From Planctomycetota bacterium (lineage in GTDB: Bacteria; Planctomycetota; Phycisphaerae; WQYP01; JAJZKY01), in NCBI GenBank assembly GCA_021803885.1, contig JAJZKY010000161.1, positions 1 through 8,731 of the forward strand: 8,731 nucleotides of DNA, read 5' to 3'. The position numbers and the translations under genes are program-made. Under the pieces are notes generated by a model. The model saw only the letters and a program-made list of their open reading frames with translations. It was not told where the DNA came from and searched no databases. This document shows positions 5,975-8,731 of the stretch, piece by piece. Position 1 is the stretch's first letter. Every line of letters begins with the position of its first letter.

Positions 5975-6334
5975 GGGTTCGGGGGCGGGTGGAAGAAGCC
6001 GCCCCCGCGTTGCGCATGGCAAACTCATCGGGCGTACGGTATTGCAGACTTGAATGTGGACGTCGCCGGTTGTATTCCCGACGATACAATTGGCAAACGG
6101 CCTGTGCATGCGCTACGGTACCAAACGTTTCCATATCCAGACACTCCCGACGCGACGTCCCGTTCAACCGTTCATTCTTTCCGTTTTGCCATGGGCTGCC
6201 AGGAGCAATGTGCCGTATAATCACTCCGGCTTGTTTCAGCCGCCGCATCAGGGCCTTGGCGATAAACTCCGGGCCATTGTCGGATCGCACAAACCGTGGT
6301 GTGCCGTAACGGCCAAATAGCAGCAGGAGCCTAT
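5975..6334 (-). pseudogene. IS3-family transposase orfB, truncated at both ends
   Basis: About 117 residues of an IS3 orfB (rve-type integrase core) are readable on the minus strand. They run from FGRYGTPRFVRSDNGPEF (second catalytic Asp, codon 6281-6279), through IAPGSPWQNGKNERLNG (catalytic Glu, codon 6173-6171), to the C-terminal signature YNRRRPHSSLQYRTPDEF. The N-terminal half, with the first catalytic Asp, and the orfA gene are missing: the 5' side is cut by the IS701 element at 6335. The 3' side ends against the IS4 element, whose end supplies the last codons and the stop (TAA, 5960-5958) of the open frame. The open frame extends to 6389, but the part beyond 6334 is IS701 sequence read backwards. 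It cannot make a functional transposase. Confidence 0.85.
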
Positions 6335-6351
6335 TACTACAGCGAGAAATT
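6335..6351 (+). repeat. IS701 left terminal inverted repeat
   Basis: TACTACAGCGAGAAATT matches the right end at 7840-7856 in inverted orientation with one mismatch. Confidence 0.8.
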
Positions 6352-6421
6352 GGCTCAAGAAAATACCACAGGAGAGCCGAAGAAGGCATGGTAAGGACGT
6401 GTTTTCACGGGATGTGGTGGT

Positions 6422-7705
6422 ATGGATGCCAAAGCGATCAAGTCGTTAGGGCCACGTCTGGCTGAGTTTTTGGAACCTTTCAGTGATTGTTTCGGCCGGT
6501 GTGAATCCTGGGCCAGTCTGGGGCACTATATCCGGGGCCAGTTGAGCGATCTGCCGCGTAAAAGTATCGAACCGATCGCGTTGGCATCGGGCGTCGGCCC
6601 GCGTTCGTTGCAGCAGTTTCTGGCCGACGCCAAGTGGGATGAGAATCGGCTGCGGAACAAAATCCAGCAGCGGGTGGCGGCATGTCACGCCACCCCGAAA
6701 ATGGTAGGTGAAGTTGACGAAACCACCTATGCCAAAAAGGGCAAGAAAACGCCGGGAATTAAACGGCAGTACTGCGGCTCCACCGGGAAGAAGGATAATT
6801 GTGTCGTCAGCGTGCATTTGAGTTGCTGCGAGCCCTGTGGCTACCGCGTGTTGCTGGACGGAGAATTGTTTATTCCGGAAGACTGGGCATCCGATCAACA
6901 GCGTTGCCGAGAGGCCCGCATTCCGGAGGGCATGGTGCACCGCCCCAAATGGCAAATATCTCTGGAATTGCTGGACCGCAGCCGGGCCAACGGCGTGGTC
7001 TTGCCCTGGATCACATTTGATGAGTGCTATGGGAACATTCCGGAATATCATGCGGAACTGGGCCAGCGGGGCCAGCTTTATGTTGGGGAGGTGCCGAAGA
7101 ATTTCCACGGCTGGTGCCGTGAACCAGCGCCTCTGCGTAAAGCCCATCACTGTGAGTTGGGACATCAACTCGAACGTACTGCCGCACCGGCCAGCCGGGT
7201 GGATAATCTCGTGGCGCACTCCCCGGTGTTCCGGCGGCAGCCGTGGGTCGGATTTTACGTCAAAGACAGCGCCAAAGGCCCCGTGGTATGGGAAGCCAAG
7301 GTCGCCACATTTTACATCAGCCATCAGGGGCTTCCCTCCAGGCCGGTGTTGTTGCTGGTGGCGCGCAATATGCGGCATCACCGGGAGATCAAATACTTTG
7401 TCTCCAATGGTGCCGTCCACACTCCTATGGAGGAACTCATGCGCGTGGGCTTTTCACGCTACGCCATTGAACGGTGCTTTGAGGATCAAAAATCTGAACT
7501 GGGTATGGATCACTTTGAGGTACGCAACTACGTTTCCCTGAAACGCCACCTGATTATCTCTTCGCTGACCCTGCTGTTTCTGGCCGAAATTCAAACCCAG
7601 GACGTAAAAAAAAACGGAATTGACCGTCTGCCAAGTCCGCCTGGCGGCCAACGCCATGATCCAAGCCTGTCAACTTCCCCCCAAACCAGCCCAGAGATTA
7701 CTTGA
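6422..7705 (+). CDS. IS701-family DDE transposase, frameshifted near the C-terminus
   Basis: The start resembles other IS701 proteins (MDAKAIKSLGPRLAEFLEPF). It continues with QLSDLPRKSIEPIALASGV, the first catalytic Asp99 in EVDETTYAKKGKKTPG, the second Asp200 in ITFDECYG, and Glu359 in FEDQKSELGMDHFEVRNY. The hydrophobic helix HLIISSLTLLFLAEIQ follows. All catalytic residues are present. After an A9 run (7606-7614) the frame gives an atypical tail and stops at 7705, making 427 residues. The conserved end is in the next frame, to 7841, and would give about 472 residues if one A is dropped. The ATG at 6422 has no clear Shine-Dalgarno (only GGTGGT directly before it). It was chosen because the N-terminus aligns with the family by eye. 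Confidence 0.9.
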   Translation: MDAKAIKSLGPRLAEFLEPFSDCFGRCESWASLGHYIRGQLSDLPRKSIEPIALASGVGPRSLQQFLADAKWDENRLRNKIQQRVAACHATPKMVGEVDETTYAKKGKKTPGIKRQYCGSTGKKDNCVVSVHLSCCEPCGYRVLLDGELFIPEDWASDQQRCREARIPEGMVHRPKWQISLELLDRSRANGVVLPWITFDECYGNIPEYHAELGQRGQLYVGEVPKNFHGWCREPAPLRKAHHCELGHQLERTAAPASRVDNLVAHSPVFRRQPWVGFYVKDSAKGPVVWEAKVATFYISHQGLPSRPVLLLVARNMRHHREIKYFVSNGAVHTPMEELMRVGFSRYAIERCFEDQKSELGMDHFEVRNYVSLKRHLIISSLTLLFLAEIQTQDVKKNGIDRLPSPPGGQRHDPSLSTSPQTSPEIT

Positions 7706-7841
7706 AAAAACCGCACGGGAAATCCATTATCTTCAGAGTCGCAACGCCCAAGCCCGCCGCAGCCACCGCAAACGAACCTTACGGCATCTTCACCGCCTCG
7801 GCATTATTCTCGCCTCTCTGCGACGCTGTGATACAGGTTAA
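7607..7841 (+). other. Out-of-frame C-terminal tail of the IS701 transposase
   Basis: Dropping one A from the A9 run gives KKTELTVCQVRLAANAMIQ, continuing through LPPKPAQRLLEKTAREIHYL to the basic end RNAQARRSHRKRTLRHLHRL and a TAA at 7839-7841. ELTVCQVR followed by an RNAQARRSH-type tail is characteristic of complete IS701-family transposases. This stretch is therefore the true C-terminus, displaced by one frame. The stop falls inside the inner edge of the right inverted repeat. Confidence 0.82.
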
Positions 7842-7856
7842 TTTCGCGCTGTAGTA
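7840..7856 (-). repeat. IS701 right terminal inverted repeat
   Basis: The minus strand reads TACTACAGCGCGAAATT from 7856 to 7840, the partner of 6335-6351. Confidence 0.8.
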
Positions 7857-7860
7857 CTAA

Positions 7861-8274
7861 CGGGTCCTGCAGGGCGATGATCTGGCCGTATGGATTATAC
7901 GCGCAGGTGGTGGTGTGGCCGTTGGCATCCTGGAAGCCGATGCGGTTGAAGGTGCTGCCTTCGTAGGTAAGGGTGGAAACGTTGCCGTTTTGGTCCGCCA
8001 CGCTCTGGAGGCGGTTATTGGCGGTATCGTAGGTATAGGTGAAGATGCCCGTAGGCTGGACGATCGATGCGAGCCGATAGGATCTGTCGTTCATTTTGGC
8101 GTAATTATACGTGGTGGTGTGGCCGCGGGCATCGGTGAAGGAGGCCAGGCTCATCATGAGCTGGCCGGAGATGGGCGTGTTCCAAGTATAGCTGGTGATG
8201 ATGCCGCCAGGCTGCTGGACTTGGGTGATATTGCCGTAGGCGTCGATGGTGAAGGTGGTCCTCTGGCCGACGGC
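7861..8274 (-). pseudogene. RHS/YD-repeat protein fragment
   Basis: This is a 138-codon open stretch of an RHS-type protein, a large beta-shell polypeptide often carrying a C-terminal toxin or adhesin. Repeated YD-type units are visible: FTIDAYGNITQVQQPGG, DARGHTTTYNYAKMNDRSYR, FTYTYDTANNRLQSVADQNG, and DANGHTTTCAYNPYGQIIAL. Both ends are cut by insertion sequences: IS256 at 8275/8276 upstream and IS701 at about 7857-7860 downstream. The open frame runs on (8307 to 7804) only because it reads through both IS ends. RHS proteins normally exceed 1000 residues, so only a small interior piece survives and no start or toxin domain is present. It is non-functional by itself. The rest of the gene may lie beyond the IS256 element outside the window. 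Confidence 0.8.
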
Positions 8275-8275
8275 G

Positions 8276-8299
8276 GAGTTACTGTCAAATGTTGTGGAT
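8276..8299 (+). repeat. IS256 terminal inverted repeat (one end)
   Basis: GAGTTACTGTCAAATGTTGT plus four further bases forms the putative end. It is assigned from resemblance to remembered IS256-family ends (GAGTTATTGTCAAAA-like) and from the abrupt end of RHS-type coding at 8274. The other copy is outside the window. Confidence 0.5.
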
Positions 8300-8307
8300 T
8301 GGGGCAA

Positions 8308-8731
8308 TCAGGCGGCAATTTGTTTGACTCCGTTTTCGAATTTGATTCCGGCCAATACCTCCGGGATTAATTCCGAGCCATTGAGTCTCTGAAAGCCCCT
8401 CTGGGCACTCTGACATAGCTTGAAGACCATCGCCAGACAGGCTTTCCGACTGGCATTGTTCCGCGTCTTGTCGTGGCGTAACCGCACAGTTGAAAAGACA
8501 CTTTCGATCGGATTGGTGGTGCGGATATGCACCCAATGCTCTGCTGGAAAATAATAAAAAGCCAATAACGCTTCACGATCTTTGCCTAAGCATGCTACTG
8601 CTTTGGGGTATTTAGCCTGGTAGGTTTGCACGAACAGATCAAAGGCCTTGTGGGCATCCGCTTCCGTTGCCGCCATCCAAATCTGATGTATCTTGTCCTT
8701 GGCCTGACCGTGCAGATTCTTCGGAAAATAG
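8308..8731 (-). CDS. IS256-family (mutator-type) transposase, C-terminal part
   Basis: The frame is open from the window edge, with codons upstream of the ATG at 8676 reading YFPKNLHGQAKDKIHQIW. That is normal interior sequence for the family, so the ATG at 8676 is not the true start. It continues through AFDLFVQTYQAKYPKAVACL, KDREALLAFYYFPAEHW, and the signature RTTNPIESVFSTVRLR, which holds the third catalytic residue Glu (codon 8505-8503). It ends with LNGSELIPEVLAGIKFENGV and a stop at 8308-8310. About 140 of the usual roughly 400 residues are seen, with no frameshift or stop in this part. The end matches a complete family C-terminus, so the gene is cut only by the window boundary as far as can be seen. 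Confidence 0.9.
   Translation of the reverse strand, partial: YFPKNLHGQAKDKIHQIWMAATEADAHKAFDLFVQTYQAKYPKAVACLGKDREALLAFYYFPAEHWVHIRTTNPIESVFSTVRLRHDKTRNNASRKACLAMVFKLCQSAQRGFQRLNGSELIPEVLAGIKFENGVKQIAA

Larger units (their letters stand above)
6335..7856 (+). mobile_element. IS701-family insertion sequence (1522 bp)
   Basis: Its ends are TACTACAGCGAGAAATT at 6335-6351 and TACTACAGCGCGAAATT read on the minus strand from 7856 to 7840 (16 of 17 identical). It carries one plus-strand transposase. IS701 elements usually duplicate a 4-bp YTAR target. Here the outer tetranucleotides are CTAT (6331-6334) and CTAA (7857-7860), alike at three of four positions. Left flank is IS3 orfB and right flank is an RHS gene, so the two sides were not one locus before insertion, or DNA was deleted afterwards. 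Confidence 0.82.
8276..8731 (-). mobile_element. IS256-family insertion sequence, partial (runs off window)
   Basis: The element's 3' end and the C-terminal part of its transposase are in the window; the rest lies beyond base 8731. The terminus is placed at 8276, where the sequence GAGTTACTGTCAAATGTTGT begins. It resembles known IS256-family ends and marks the switch from RHS coding sequence. The partner inverted repeat and the 8-bp target duplication cannot be checked here. Confidence 0.75.

Noticed and set aside
6446..7420. 324-codon minus-strand open frame opposite the IS701 transposase
   Set aside because: It is a mirror frame of a clear transposase gene and its translation carries no motif.
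7915..8370. 151-codon plus-strand frame, Gly/Val-rich, opposite the RHS fragment
   Set aside because: It is antisense to the YD repeats; the Gly/Val richness comes from repeated codons in the RHS strand. It also crosses the IS256 boundary.
1..8731. CRISPR arrays, tRNA or rRNA genes, and known riboswitches
   Set aside because: I saw no regularly spaced direct repeats, no tRNA-like T-loop or acceptor patterns, and no rRNA-conserved words in reading both strands by eye.

Overview
The window joins a fragment of a conjugation locus, a two-gene glycan-modification cassette, and a 4.1 kb pile-up of insertion sequences and gene debris. It comes from a Gram-negative-type bacterium, because trbB belongs to a mating-pair-formation apparatus. 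The style of the GT9-like protein, the transposases and the RHS debris reminds me of Planctomycetota (Phycisphaerae-like) genomes. That taxonomic guess rests on recalled protein style only and is weak.

Bases 2-955 hold a complete, intact trbB (VirB11-type secretion ATPase). The usual next gene, trbC, does not follow. Instead there is about 0.5 kb without a convincing gene. It holds a good sigma70-like promoter (1196-1225), a stem-loop just downstream of it, and a short relic that looks like the N-terminus of another transposase.

Bases 1483-4635 hold two co-directional genes. The first is a GT9/heptosyltransferase-like protein with an unusual cysteine-rich N-terminus and a third Cys cluster near its C-terminus. 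The second is a single polypeptide that joins a GT8-like glycosyltransferase to a class I SAM methyltransferase (Methyltransf_24 type). A 25-codon ORF overlaps the end of the first gene (ATGA) and the start of the second. Together the two genes suggest addition of sugars and methyl decoration to a surface glycan or glycoprotein. The substrate is unknown.

Bases 4658-8731 are a nested mobile-element zone: an IS4-family element (4658-5974), the 3' part of an IS3-family orfB (5975-6334), an IS701-family element (6335-7856), a fragment of an RHS/YD-repeat gene (7861-8274), and the 3' end of an IS256-family element running off the window (8276-8731). The material flanking each complete IS does not match across the element, so the zone arose by insertion plus deletion or recombination. 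Both complete IS elements have transposases broken by exactly one surplus base in a homopolymer run (T6 in the IS4 gene, A9 in the IS701 gene). In each case the conserved C-terminus continues in the next frame.
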